Source: Hofstenia miamia
Taxonomy: Eukaryota > Xenacoelomorpha > Acoela
Assembly: GCA_004352715.1 (NCBI GenBank)
Contig: SCFE01000065.1
Coordinates: forward strand, 1,725,961-1,789,960
Direction: 5' to 3'
DNA length: 64,000 bases
Part shown: piece after piece, positions 9,130 to 22,019 of the stretch
Layout: each line of letters starts with the position of its first letter
Position numbering within the stretch: the stretch's first letter is position 1
The notes under the pieces: generated by a model
Databases searched by the model: none
What the model was told of the DNA's origin: nothing
The model's input: the letters and a program-made list of their open reading frames with translations, nothing else
Position numbers and translations under genes: made by a program

Positions 9130-10740
9130 TTTTTGGATGATGCTACAAGAATATGCACTGCTGTGTACCAGTTGCCTAATGGAGTGGAAGTCTGGATCCA
9201 CAACTCAGTTTTTCAAGTTATTACAACACCATACCATGCTGAACAAGACAGTTCTTTTTTTGTTTGGAACACCTCAATTATCCTGAGTGTGGCTTCAACC
9301 AGATCATCCAAACTCAATGCCATGCTAAATGACAATGTGTTCTCCAGAGCAGTTCTACTGTGAGGAACAAGTCTTAGCATCATCCACCATTGAGGTGTTG
9401 CCAGCCACAAAGGCTTTGATTGAGGCTGTTAACATTGAAAAATTCTCAGGATCCTCAACACCACTATGACCTATGCTTACTTGCTTGATCACAGAAAATG
9501 AGAGAATTCTGACTATCAAGCACAAGCTGGAGGAGGTTGCAGAAAAATTCACTATTGCAGAATGAGAAATAGAGGCAAACAGCAATATTGACATCCTGGG
9601 TCTCATGAAATGGTGCTTAATGGAAATTTTCTCTAAAGAAGAGTTTGTGCTTTGCAATTGCCTGGGTAACAACTAGCCTTGGATGTGGAATGCACCACTG
9701 CCCACGTCAAAATCTCATCCAGCCAAATTAAAAAGTTAAGTAACCAAGGTGTCTGCAATACATTCTGGGACACAATCAAAGATGCTAAGATTAATTATTC
9801 AGTTACCATCAAAACTGCAGTGCTTGGAAAGAAGGTGGAGCTCAACCAAGTCAAGACCAATGATGAAAAGTCAAACCTATTATGCATCCCACCACTGTGT
9901 ATTATGATGCCACTGATACTACCATCTTTGAGAGTTAGAAAGGGAAAGAAGAAAGTGTCTGCACACTACTGGACAAGATCAACTTTGCCTCTACTGCTGC
10001 AGAATTTATTAAATCTATGCAGTCTGCCAAGTACAAAGAAGTTAAGGAGAAACTGCTCTCAGATGGAAACCTGGAACATGTCTACATAGATGGAAAACTA
10101 ACAATCAAAGATATCTTTCAAAAGGACAACCCCTTCACATTCAGTTACAGAAATTTCATAACAAAACCATACAGTTGGATCCACTCATCTTAATACTTTT
10201 CCAAGCATTAGGAGACCTCATGTGGATAGATAACATGGAGACCATCACACACTATTACAACATCAACAAAAGAATTGAAATCATCACTATGTTATGAGCC
10301 AAAGTATTAGACCTTGAAGAAATGACACTACAGCAAGTAACAGATTACTGTTCCCCTTTTATGGACCATGCTACATGCATTGGGTTGCTTTGAGGCATCT
10401 TCACTCATTTTTTATCTGACAAACATACCTCTAACACAGATGCACTTATGACACTTATGGTCACCTTAAAGGGACTCTGTCTCTATGAGCATTCTTATGA
10501 CACCTTTACTCAAAGGCTCAACAGCCTCAGACACAATTGCCCTATTAGTTCATGGTTGCCCAAGATTTTATTCTTCTGTCTTTGCAACAAAACTGTTACT
10601 CAATGTAAAGCATTGAAGCAGATCACCTAGCTGCCCCAGTAAGCCAAGGTCTCTAATTGGGTGGTCATTGCAGCTGAAATGGTTGAGGAAACTCAAAAGT
10701 TGTTATTGGGTCCACTAGTTCAGTTACTACCTCAAAATTA
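9130..10740 (+). pseudogene. Diverged Gypsy-type gag (copy 3)
   Basis: Several frames together carry the gag motif order of copies 1 and 2: EEQVLASS and AVNIEKFSGSS (about 9365-9455), MDVECTTAHVKI (9679), HVYIDGKLTIKDIF (about 10080), GDLMWIDNMETITHYY (about 10210), then DALMTLMVTLKGLCLYEHSY (10440) and a capsid C-terminal helix. Two of the fragments (9679-10089 and 10448-10630) are open, but they lie in different frames and stops separate the rest. Base composition is a little less AT-rich than the surroundings, as for old coding sequence. No protease or RT follows, so only gag survives. It is too diverged from copies 1 and 2 to be a recent duplicate. Confidence 0.6.
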
Positions 10741-10757
10741 GTCACGCAAGGGAGGTG

Positions 10758-11110
10758 TGTAGAGTCACTCAGGGCCCTCCTTTTATTATTTCAATTAACT
10801 TTTATAATTTCAAGCTAAATCTTGCTCTAATTTTAATTAGTGATGTCACTTTGATGTAATTGATTTTATCACTACAATTTCTAGTGTAGAATTTTGATCT
10901 TAGATTTGATTCTCCCCTCAAAATCATGTAATGTGTTATTACTCTTTAATTTTGCAAGGGAAATTGTGATTGGAAAAAGTGTAAACAATTGCAGGCAATA
11001 ATTTGATTGTTTGTATATATACTTGAGAGACTTGTAGTGAGGACACAAAATAAACTTTGTCTCACTCAACTGCATTTGCTTTTTTGCTTTCATTCAATAT
11101 CACTAACCCC
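10758..11110 (+). mobile_element. Possible LTR with TATA and AATAAA (low confidence)
   Basis: It begins TGTAGAGTCACTC just after gag copy 3. A TATATAT box at about 11013-11020 is followed about 35 bases later by AATAAA (11049-11054), a spacing seen in U3-R of LTRs. A similar string (TTGTATATATA...GTCTCA) is at about 13094-13155. No right-hand CA terminus or target duplication could be fixed. Confidence 0.3.
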
Positions 11111-13301
11111 ATTTTAGGCATTATGATATATCTTGTTATAATCAATGTTTAAGTCTCTGCCAACAATTTGGGACTTATTATTCTGAGTTTAGGGTGACAA
11201 CACACCTTATTCTGGTAGGCAGTCCAAATTGTGTTTTAAGTTAGGTATACAACTACATGTAGGGAATAAGAACTTTTACTCAATCATTGCAATTCAAACA
11301 TGCACACTATAATTTTACACTGTGATGATAATAAACCATTGGTGAATGTAAATGCATGGTAATTACATGCTATTATTATATTATTACATGAGCTAAGAGA
11401 TAACAACAAATGAGAACTGTTTTATTGAGCTAGAAATTACCAACTTGAGACATGTAAGTTAGCACCTTTGGCAAGCTTGGAATTCTCTTCATGGACACTG
11501 CTTTTTCTTGATGCAATGCAAGTTGGTTGCCATTGGAAGTGAGTCCTTGGTGGATCTTTAGTGTTACTTTGTTACAATTGCAAATTACCAATATCTTTGT
11601 TGTTCCATTGGAATGTGGGTGGGTCATTCACTGTGATGGTAGCCTTTGCAACCTTCTATTCAAATCATTAAGTTCCCCAGTACTGCTGTAGTAGTCTGAG
11701 CTCCCCCATGATTCTACACTATACAAATAACTACCTTAGCAAACAATGTAAGTATGTAAGATATAATGGCACTTGTAGGCACCTCATATGCATAATATAT
11801 CTTGTTATTGCCCAGTAAGAATTTGGGTCTAAAACTGTGGGCTAACCTGAGAATAGCTATCCAGCAGTTTGGTGACATTTCTTATGATACAAATGAATTG
11901 ATTGGAAAGCTAAATGGATTAAAAAACCCTATCCATACACTTAATATTGGAACACACTTTCATAGTCAGACTACTGACAGCACAATTTAGAGATGGATGT
12001 AATGCTGGAGTGCAGCATTACCAGAGTTCCTTGAATTGAATTTGGGGACCTGAGTACTATCCATGTGTTTAGCTTTCTGTTTGGATAATTAATCAAACCT
12101 GACAAAATACAAAAATCAATCCAAATAATTTAATTGATCATCAAATAATTCCTGCACACTATTTGAATAATTGAAATATGCAAACATTTAAACAATCAAC
12201 ATGTATCTGTCTTTGTAATTTGAATTTGCTTACAATAGCTTAATCTGCCAATTGTTATGTAATGTCACTAATTAATTTGCTTATTATTTTTGTCATCAAT
12301 AATTTGCCAAACACTTTTGCCAACAACCAATATTATATTACACTAAAATTACTATTACAAATTTTTGACTGATGAATATGCATAATTCAGAAAATATCAT
12401 AAATTTCAGTTAATTGTCTTTAGCCTTTGTTTCCTTTTTTGATTTCTATTTGATTTTCTGCCAAATATGCCACACTTTGCTTGAACCACAACAAGCACTG
12501 TGAAATTTGAGAATTGTAGATAAGTAAATGTGTGTAGAAATTTTTAACACTGCTAAAAAAACAAATGAATTTAGAAGACATAATAAACTGCATTTACACC
12601 CTTGTGTATAAATATTAATAAAATTATTAAAAAGTAACAAAAAAAAATTTTGAAGACACAGCTTGCTGTGAAAATAAAAGAATAGCTAAAATTATTTTAG
12701 TAATGGGTTGCACCACAACAAATGTTTACCAGTGTCTGCATTTTTCTTGGCAAAGTCTCCAAAAGATTATTCCACTATTTGTTGACAAGATTTTGCCAAG
12801 CTTGTTGAATGTAAACAAATTGGTTTATGTAGTGCCACATGGCTTGCTAGACCAAAAGATATTGTGGCATAAAGACATTAAACATTTCTTTATTCTTTAT
12901 TACATTATAATTTTAATATTAATTTTACGATTTTATTTCAATAGTAACTTACCAAAATGGCATTGGTTCTATATATATTTCAATTTAAATTTCTGTTAAT
13001 TGATAGCATAGTAAAATTAGAGCAGAAGACCAAATTGGTACCTGTCAGCTATTTGCTAATATTTTTCTTCATTATTCTTTGTTTATGAATGCCAGTTTAT
13101 TTTTGTATATATATGAGTGATTTGTTCATTTATATTATTCTTCAATTTAGTCTCAGTAAATGTGTTTTAACTTATTACCTTTGACATAGTATTTTATTAA
13201 TTAAGTGTTCCTAAATTTCAAATGCATAGTTAAAGGGCACCCAGACATGCCATGACTTCGCTGGTTTGCTTTCCTTTAAGTTAGGTTAGGTGTACAGTTA
13301 G
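11111..13301. other. AT-rich region without supported gene
   Basis: Short open frames at 11430-11627 (reverse), 11802-11990 and 12703-12999 carry no motif I recognise. The reverse frame at 11430-11627 has a fairly even residue mix and might be a relic exon, but nothing supports this. At about 13094-13155 there is a second copy of the TATA-like string seen near 11013. Confidence 0.35.
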
Positions 13302-14434
13302 TGTAACATCCTCTACCAGGCATTATTACTGTTTATCTCTTGTTACTGCATAACACTAGTCGTATTTCTGTGGGTAGGGATTTGCCTATTGCATACTGCT
13401 TGGTGGTTATTTCTGTTAACATAAAGTAAACTAGGATTAACCATTCACTATTTAGGTGATGAAGACATGCATTACTTTATCCAATGATTGACAATGTGCA
13501 TCTGCCTGAAGCTGATCTCAACATCAAGTTTCACCACTTCCTTGATGATCCATTTTGTTGAGTGCCATACCTCAGCTCATTGATACAGTTTATGTGTACC
13601 CTATCCTAGCTCAGTGTATACTCAAGACATGACACAATTCAACTTAAACTCTATTTTGTAAAAGTGTTCTATCTATTCACAACCTGACTTGTTACTAGCT
13701 GCTCATTTGATATTACATGTAGCCATTACTGAAATATATTGGCATTTCTAAATATATTAGCTCTGATTGGCTTCCTAGCTTACATTTATAATTTAATACA
13801 TGTATGGTAACTTTATCAGTCATTTATGGGTCATTAATTTGGATCTAAAATAATATTAGTATAATTCCTAAGTTTTGGTCATCCAACCATTTGTTGACAA
13901 TTTATTATTTTAGTACATGTAGTAAGTGATTGCCAGTTGACCAATCAAGAGAAAACCCCTACAGCTAACCCATGTGCACTTTCACAGTCTGGCACAGGGA
14001 CCCTTGAATCATTCTCTATGATGGATCCACACCACTACTAAACACCACTCAATTAGCTTGACATTGTATTAAATATTCAAACCATTATAGTAGAACAAAA
14101 TAAGAATTCTGAATAAAATTCTTTATCAACTGCTTACAATGTTTAGTTCCTATTTATAGTAAATCCAGAAAAGTACCTGTTGATTCAAATTTAAACTTTT
14201 CATCTGCCAAGATGGTGGCTAAAAATAATGGAAGTGATTTCGCCCCCTCATTTTGTCAAAAGTATTTTTATCAACTGATACTAATCTCTCTTTTTTGACA
14301 CATGTTATTTCTTGTTTGCATAATACAAATAAATCTAAATTAATCTAATTGATCTAAATACAATATTTCTAATCATCATTTCTTCAATCTTATTCTCACT
14401 CTGCTCGACGTTTGCAGCTTATTTTGATGCTACA
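13302..14434 (-). mobile_element. 3' LTR of Gypsy copy 2, reverse strand (1133 bp)
   Basis: Read on the reverse strand it starts TGTAGCATC (14434) and ends GGATGTTACA (13302). It carries the TATA box CTATAAATAG at 14150-14159, and the conserved strings of the solo LTR at 6302-7420 occur in order. The upstream coding remnant (14435-14650) reads straight into it, and its reading frame ends at the TAG contained in the LTR's first bases. So this is the 3' LTR of the copy whose gag lies at 14660-16736. The flanking bases (TTAG and TGCC) do not match, as expected when the other flank is internal sequence. Confidence 0.75.
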
Positions 14435-14650
14435 TGCCCTCCTCAGCTTGCGTTATTTTTAGCACAGCTCACTCTCCATGCACCAAAGTGTCCCCCTTCC
14501 GGATTATTGATTCCGCCTGTTGATCAGCCCACATGGTTTTTTTGAATTCGACTTGTTTTTCATCTTCAGGACTGCCTCTCGTTTGGTTGTTACTGTATTA
14601 GCATATTTTAGGAATTTCGTTTCTCAAATGTCCTCTGCTATCAGCATAAT
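14435..14650 (-). pseudogene. C-terminal end of pol (or gag-pol) of Gypsy copy 2
   Basis: The reverse-strand frame carries SPEDEKQVEFKKTMW and SIIRKGDTLVHGE, then ITQAEEGM and a stop formed by the first bases of the LTR. Reading to the LTR border is what the end of an LTR retrotransposon polyprotein does. RT, RNase H and integrase cores are absent, so a large internal deletion joined gag to this tail. Placement at the pol C-terminus is inferred from position only. Confidence 0.4.
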
Positions 14651-14659
14651 CTCTTGTAG

Positions 14660-15620
14660 TTCGTTAATTTTCATAGTATTTGTGGTATAGTTGTATCCCT
14701 TTAATTCCTATCATCAATGTCATCTGTGCATCAGCCCTGCTCATATGGGCTAAATCTTCCCTGATCTGATTGTCGGGGTAGAAGAACATGAATACTTTTC
14801 TTAAGCTGCAGGTGTTTGCTACATCTTTATAAAAGAAGCTAATGTTGTCTCTTACTTCTTGCTTGGTTATGTTGTTGGGATCATTCTTGTTGATCCACAT
14901 CATCATGACAATTTCGACTCCTTTTGTGACATCATAGTAGTGTCATAGTAGTCTCCCAGATATCAGTCCATACAATATCGTTCACCCCTGGAGAATAGCA
15001 TTATTGCCTTTGGAGTTTGATCTTCTATTTCTTTCCTAAGATCTTGTAGTTGTATGTTAATGGGTCTCCCTTGTGTATACAGTTGATATGGCGTTACTGT
15101 GCCTTTGATGTAGACCCTCTCTCTTCCAAGATGGTGTTCCAGAATGCTTCTACTTAGTTTTAGTCGTATTTCTTCTTTGATGTCTATTCTTGCTGTTATA
15201 CATTCAACATCTACTGCTAATTGATTGTATGGCTTTAGTAGTTCTTCCAGTTCCGTTCATGTAAATGCTTCCATGAACATGAGCTTCCTTTTTTTGAAAC
15301 CATTTGTTGTTCTCTAATATTTTGGAAGTTTCTCTCTTTGATATCTCTGGCTTCTCTGGTGACTTTGATCTCAACTAAAAACCATTAATCATTGGTGTCT
15401 ATCCATTCTATTGTTCTCGCTGGGCTGATTTCTCCCCATTTTTCTATGTTTATCCTATTGATTGTCTGCTGAGTTTTCAGAGATAACAGTAGTCATGAAG
15501 ATGTTAACAACTCCTCTTCTTCCATAATCTCTGCTTGAGTTTTTGTGACCATCTCGCAAACCTCCACTGGTTCTGTTATTCCACCTCATTTCATCATTTC
15601 CATGCTTCATATGATTTTTT
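14660..15620 (-). pseudogene. Gypsy-type gag (copy 2), reverse strand
   Basis: Motifs in order on the reverse strand: GGITEPVEVCEMVTK (about 15580), EEEELLTSS, NIEKWGEISPARTIEWIDTN (about 15400), LAVDVECITARIDI (about 15200), RVYIKGTVTPYQLYTQGR (about 15110), then the open frame 14664-14906 with DNISFFYKDVANTCSL and SRADAQMTLMIGIKGIQLYH. These are the same blocks as copies 1 and 3, which shows that copy 1's 5114-5335 segment is gag N-terminus. Stops and frameshifts make it non-functional. Confidence 0.65.
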
Positions 15621-16736
15621 GAATGTACACCATGGGCTATCTCATTCGTATCTTTCTATTTCATGGTCGAGGATTTTCTGCACATCCTTTTGTATTAGTG
15701 TTTTCCTGATTACCATTTGGGGAATTTTATTCTTGAAAAAATAATAGTATTTCATCTTTTTTAAAATTAGAATTAACTTTTTCTGTGTTTGTGCCTTCAA
15801 ATTATTTATTTCAAAAAAAATTTATTCAGTTTACATTGAACTCTCACTCCATTTTTTTATCTCACTTTTCCAAAATCATTACTGCAAAATTCAAGTTATG
15901 TTTGCACCCATNCATCATTTCCATGCTTCATATGATTTTTTGAATGTACACCATGGGCTATCTCATTCGTATCTTTCTATTTCATGGTCGAGGATTTTCT
16001 GCACATCCTTTTGTATTAGTGTTTTCCTGATTACCATTTGGGGAATATTATTCTTGAAAAAATAATAGTATTTCATCTTTTTTAAAATTAGAATTAACTT
16101 TTTCTGTGTTTGTGCCTTCAAATTATTTATATCAAAAAAAATTTATTCAGTTTACATTGAACTCTCACTCCATTTTCTTATCTCACTTTTCNNNNNNNNN
16201 NNNNNNNNNNNNATCATTGGTGTCTATCCATTCTATTGTTCTCGCTGGGCTGATTTCTCCCCATTTTTCTATGTTTATCCTATTGATTGTCTGCTGAGTT
16301 TTCAGAGATAACAGTAGTCATGAAGATGTTAACAACTCCTCTTCTTCCATAATCTCTGCTTGAGTTTTTGTGACCATCTCGCAGACCTCTACTGGTTCTG
16401 TTATTCCACCTCATTTCATCATTTCCATGCTTCATATGATTTTTTGAATGTACACCATGGGCTATCTCATTCGTATCTTTCTATTTCATGGTCGAGGATT
16501 TTCTGCACATCCTTTTGTATTAGTGTTTTCCTGATTACCATTTGGGGAATTTTATTCTTGAAAAAATAATAGTATTTCATCTTTTTTAAAATTAGAATTA
16601 ACTTTTTCTGTGTTTGTGCCTTCAAATTATTTATTTCAAAAAAAATTTATTCAGTTTACATTGAACTCTCACTCCATTTTTTTATCTCACTTTTCCAAAA
16701 TCATTACTGCAAAATTCAAGTTATGTTTGCACCCAT
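15388..16736. repeat. Triplicated segment joined by N tracts
   Basis: The block 15388-15911 recurs as 15913-16191 (partial) and 16213-16736, separated by a single N (15912) and by 21 N (16192-16212). The copies differ by only a few substitutions, such as CGCAAACCTCCACTGG against CGCAGACCTCTACTGG. Repeat borders coincide with N. This is probably an assembly product (allelic or collapsed-repeat contigs placed in series) and not a real triplication. Confidence 0.8.
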
Positions 16737-16739
16737 TTA

Positions 16740-19700
16740 TTTTAGTGAAACGTAAAAAAATTTAAACAATGGTTTGAAGAATATATATTTTATTATTTTG
16801 TTCAATAAATTTCAATAAAGGTTAATCACTTTCCATAAACCTACGATTTTAGGTAATGTTCCCAAAAAGGGAATGTTGGCAAGTTAAAGGGCATTATAAA
16901 TACAATTACTTCTGGGCGCAACGTAAACTGTTGCTTGCAAATTTAAATCACAAATTGAGGCCAAACACATCTGTTTTCATCTACAAATTTCTTTGCTTAT
17001 GATAAGTGTTTGACATTAGTTCCCTGCTTATTGCACTGCTAATAATTAATTTTTAATGAAACTAAAGAACTATTTTCTACTATTGCTTTATTTTTGAATT
17101 TTGAATTCATTATGTAATTCTTCCTGAAGTTGTAATTTATTGCAAGAAAAAAGAATCATTGTTTAGCTATTTATGTTTTCATCGATTTCAGTAAGTGCAA
17201 ATGCAACATTAATCACTAAAACATAACAGCATCAGCAAATGGGTTCTGAAAATTTCTGAATTTATCCACGATAAGTAATAACTCTGGTTTTGCGAAATAA
17301 ATGTATTTTGTTTGATCCAATTTCGTGCTATTGATGTTGCATAAAGAAACTGTGATTCTACCAAGAACATTTAAGCTAGTCGAAAATCTTAAATTAAATT
17401 GAAAGGATATTGACTAATTCTTTTAATGAAATGGTAATCTATTTTAAGTAATTTAGCAGTAGAACAGCTGGAATTTTGATACTTCTATAACCGCCGTATT
17501 GGTAAGTTTTGACTCCTAATTTAACCCTAATCCTCACAACCTTGTTTAATGTTCGTTGGTTTCACAAGGGGTGCTAACCCCCCCAGGTTTATTTTTGATA
17601 TATGAATGCCATTGTCATGAAGTTTGGCACAAAGGTAATATAGGATAAAAAGTTTAAAAAATTCCAAAATAAAATTTCTAGCTGACATTTCTGCTGACGC
17701 AGCATTTTTTGCAAAAAAATTAGTAAATATGCTAAGAGGTGTTTTATGTCAAAATGGTTGTAATTTTTGGTCAGCTTTAAATTTTTTTCTATTCAAAACA
17801 CAAATTATAAGGTCTAGTAACAACCTAAGGCATATTAATTTGTAGTTATTAATGCTGATGTCCTCATTCTGTTGATTTTGTCAAGTCATTTTTTATTTCT
17901 ATATTAAAATAAATATCAATCACCGTTGACAAAATAGTCATAATTCCATAACAAAAAACGCATTCAGCCTAAAATTTTCACAGAATGTATAAAACTAAAT
18001 TTAATCTGATGAAATGATCAGCCAACCTTTCAAATTTGGTTTAAAAAAGTTATTAATAAAAATTCACTTGGGAGGTAAATTTACCTCCTTTGTGAAGAAT
18101 AGGGTAAAAAATTAGAAATTTTAGTGCAAATTGATGACTAAGCTAATTAAGTCCTATAATTAGACTACCTGTCGTGAAAAATGTATTTAAAATAAAAATT
18201 TGAAGTTTTATAAAAAGTTTTTAACAACTATTCTGTGTTCAGTTGAGCAATTCGGACAAACAGGCTTGTAGCAATTATAGCAGGTATCGGTTTTAATGTG
18301 CTCTTGTTGGCCAAAACTAGTTGGGGGAAGTAAAGCATCTTGTTTTTGAAATGTAAAAGTTTATTTCCACCAGCAGCATATGCAAGGGGAGACATGGTAG
18401 AACGCCCTCCATCACATTTTGACATTGATTTTGATTGATGAAATCACAACAAATGTTGTATGAAATTTAAGAAAATTTTTAAAACCAAGTTTTTTAAGAT
18501 GTATTTTCAGGGTCAATTTCTTCAATTTGCCTTTAGTCATTCATTTTGATCACAAATGAAGTGTCCCTCTGTCAAAAAATGCTGTATACATCCCTGCTTT
18601 CCACATTGGTGAGCTGACTAATAACAGTGAAGATGAGTTGCACTACAAACCTTTTGTCATCTAGCGTATTTTTTTGAAATCACAGCAGGCATTAATGCTT
18701 GTCAAGTCAAAGATATTCCAAGAACAGCAACCAGCAAGCATATTGCAACAACTTTTGTTAAGTACAAGGAATCACGTGAATGCTAACATCCACACAACAG
18801 AACACTTGGTCTTATGCTGACCTCTCAGAATACTTAGTCAATATTCTGATAAGAACTTCAATTATTAACAGTAGGTTTTCATTTTGGGGTAAATTTTGCC
18901 CAATTGCTGTTTCAGAGGTAATATGAATTCTCTATCTTATCTTTATGCATGCATGATCTTCATTGTGGTGAAAAATGTTTAGTTTAAATATAGAAAAGTC
19001 GTTGAATATCAGAGGACATGTATTTGAACAATTGCTTAAAATTTGATTGAAGCTGAAAGTAGTTATGGTGCCAAATTCGGCTCCTTGGCAGTTCTAGTGA
19101 TACTCAAAGAAAACTTATTTATAACTTATAGGGTCCACCAATTTTACACAATGCTTTTAATAGAATATTCACCAAAACTACATAAATGGAAATTAAAACA
19201 ACAACATTAATCAAATACTTGTTGCAGCTACAATTCTTTAGTTGGAGAAGAAAGCACTTCATGTACAATTCAAGCATATAAAAATGCTCATTTCAAATTT
19301 TAGGTGTTCCTATGATGAGTATGTCCAAAAACTTTGTTGGAACATCATTAAACTTGTTCCCAACATTAAATTTTGGATGGTTAAAGGCCAGCTACATAAA
19401 ATGATGTATTTATTTCGTCATATGAAGTATCACAATTACTAATATTTTCAGTAATATCAAAGCATTCCCCAAAAATGCGCTTATTACAAAATGAATGCTT
19501 TTTGTTGAAATTGCAGGAGAAATTCCACATTTGTTAACAATTGATTGACAGGTGCTAATTGATGAGTCATAACCCATTGTTAATTCATGAATAATGTTGG
19601 CATGGTTATAAAATGGGGTTAATCACACATCACATAATCAAACTATGAATAATTTTAGAATTTACAGGTGTGCATGTTGGAGAATTTGTTATATATTGTA

Positions 19701-20800
19701 CCAATCATAATGAATAACGTATACTGACATTATATCTCATTATTAATGAGGGATTGCATTGAATTCAAATAAGTATATGACGTGTCATAATATGGAGAAA
19801 TATTTAGTCATGTCTACACATAGTTTCCATAAGCATATAGTAGAATTTTTAACAATTAGCATGCTTTGCAAAAATTTCCTATTTATTGTTAAGAAATTAG
19901 TAGGTTTGTATTAAAATTGATCATTATTTTAAACATGGAGTGGTATTTGCTTCAAGAAAAAGTACAGCTATCATTAAAAATACTTAATTTTATAATTATT
20001 TGCTTTTTACACTGATAAAAATACCCATGAATGGTGTATTAGGGATAAAACACATTACAAACACATTTTACAAGTTAAAAAGAGTTTAGATGGATGAATA
20101 CACTTTCATCTTTCATTTTTTCACATATTAATACATCAGTGATGGTACATTATTTTGATTGGCTTATATATTGAAAGCTCAGTAATAAATCTGCATTAAT
20201 TTTAACTTTATTCATTCTTTGGTTATTAGGAATAGTGAGAAAATCCACATGTACCAAACAAGTTTAAAAACTATAAGGTTGTCTAAAGCCAGAGCATGTT
20301 GCATTTACCAAGGGCAAGAGAAAAAGACATCAACAGATGTACATCTGACGCGAAATGTTTAGTAAAGACAGAGGAGAAATTATCATGTTCTGTAATAGTC
20401 AGTGAACTTAAATCAGTTTCAGAAGAAACTCATTATGTACAATCTTTATGAGTTGCCCATTGGTGAACAGTTTACGATTTGCAATGTGTATCACACTCAT
20501 ACACAGTATGGTCCTGTGGTAAACATTATTTTGCAAAATGGAAATTGTTTTTTTCTTCCCAAGAGATGTGCCCATTGAGCTGGTGTACAGTTTAAAATGT
20601 TAATTGGACTTAAAGTTCTTTAGTGTCAGAATAAACCTTTGAAATACTCCAGTTGCAAGCCAAGTATTGTGTTGAAATTTAGAGTGTATATTTATTTTAG
20701 AAGGTGTAAATAAATATTCCTTGTCAGATTTATTTTTCTCTTTGCATATATTTTACAAAATTATCAATTTTTTTTACCTAAAACCATAAACCAATACTTT
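16740..20800. other. AT-rich region with no supported gene
   Basis: No long frames. Only 18228-18425 (reverse; listed separately) and 19242-19442 (forward, no motif) are open. No inverted terminal repeats or RNA gene seen. Confidence 0.4.
18200..18425 (-). pseudogene. Relic with a Cys-rich CxxC...CxxC motif
   Basis: The reverse-strand frame 18425-18228 carries KCDGGRSTMSPLAYAAGG. In a shifted frame its end reads DTCYNCYKPVCPNCSTEH, a compact CxxCxxxxCxxCxxxH cluster. Similar clusters are found at the C-terminus of PiggyBac-type transposases and in B-box zinc fingers. I cannot choose between these, and no catalytic domain is visible nearby. Two frames imply a frameshift. Confidence 0.25.
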
Positions 20801-20872
20801 GGATAGGTTGGATTTGAACCAACAATATACCATGTCAGAAATGGACTGATTTAATGCCAATTACAACTATCC
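20801..20872 (-). repeat. tRNA-like sequence, copy 1
   Basis: The reverse strand folds like a tRNA: acceptor GGATAG...CTATCC, a T-arm GTTGG-TTCAAAT-CCAAC with a perfect B-box (GGTTCAAATCC), an anticodon arm TCAG-TCCATTT-CTGA, and a D-loop with GG. The anticodon position reads CAT, but position 33 is C instead of the near-universal T, and the acceptor stem is one pair short. So it is a tRNA pseudogene, a tRNA-derived SINE head or a nuclear copy of a mitochondrial tRNA, not a confident functional gene. Confidence 0.5.
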
Positions 20873-20932
20873 ATCTGTTAAATTTATTTCAAAAAATTTT
20901 TCGCCAAAACCATGAAAAATTAGGAATACTTT

Positions 20933-21002
20933 GGATAGGCTTGATTTGAGCCAACAATGCCATGTCAGAAATTGACTGTTGTAATGCCAATTACAACTAT
21001 CC
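20933..21002 (-). repeat. tRNA-like sequence, copy 2 (tandem)
   Basis: Second copy about 130 bases to the right in the same orientation. The acceptor pairing GGATAG...CTATCC is kept, but the T-arm and anticodon loop have changed (TTGGCTCAAATCAAG; loop TCAATTT). Flanking sequence is also shared (ATACTTT before, CATCTGT after), so the unit that duplicated is longer than the tRNA-like core. Confidence 0.45.
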
Positions 21003-21279
21003 ATCTGTCTAATTTACTTTAAAGCTATGCATTGATGCTTTAGGTGAACATTTTGTGTCTTAGAAATATATGCAGAAGTTTAACAAAACTCATTAGTTTG
21101 CAGAAATATTGAAAATTCCATTGTTTTGAAATGTGAAATTATCTTTTTTCTGTGTAGCTTATACCACCAACAAGATTATTTAATATTTGTTTAATGCATT
21201 AAAATATTCTAGAACATATGCATATAGACATATTTTATAGTAATGACTAATGACTAGTTATTCAAACACCTTCTCCATT

Positions 21280-21492
21280 TAGAAGACATGGGAATCAAAA
21301 ATAGTTTATGCTTTCAAATAATGCTAACATCTCTTAGGTGCACAATGCACTTAAACCATATTTGTAACATTAAATAGTTTCTTTAATAGCACCACCCCTC
21401 ATATAGAAGAGTGAGAATTGAAAATCAATTATTTTTACAATTAATGCTAATGTATGTTAGAGATTTCAATGCCTTTAAACCATATTTGTTAT
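21280..21492. repeat. Diverged tandem duplication, period about 118 bp
   Basis: 21280-21371 and 21399-21492 share AGAAGA, GGAATC or GAATTG, AATGCTAA and TTTAAACCATATTTGT strings in the same order. No coding capacity. Confidence 0.45.
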
Positions 21493-22019
21493 AACACTTG
21501 GGTGTTACTATAATTCCATCTTGTGTACATGCATAACACATATTGTGAATATTAGCATAGCATGGTTAATCAAAACTTCAATAGAAATTGGAAATATAAT
21601 CATACCATTATACAAAGGAGATATTGATTAATTTTCATGTTATAAGCCTTAGTGATCAGATGTAGTGATGCATTTTATAATAATAATAATTAAATTTATA
21701 ATGCATAGCAGGGCTTTCTATTGTGTTAATCATTCATCAAGAAAAAACGAAATATATGCTATTATTAAGTCTTGGAGGGTTAAATCAATTACAATGCTAG
21801 ATCAGATATATTTGAACCACCGTGTAATGGGATACAAATTTAATAATTACTAGGGAATGTGGGTGTGCATCTGATCTTTATATCTAGTAACATGTCAATA
21901 ATTCACAAAAAACAACAAAAACCTATTATAATGCTAACTATTCATTGAAAAAAGGAAAGTTCACAGTCAATTTTAGAATGGAATTATATATTTAATGAAC
22001 AAAACAGCAAAATTCTCGA

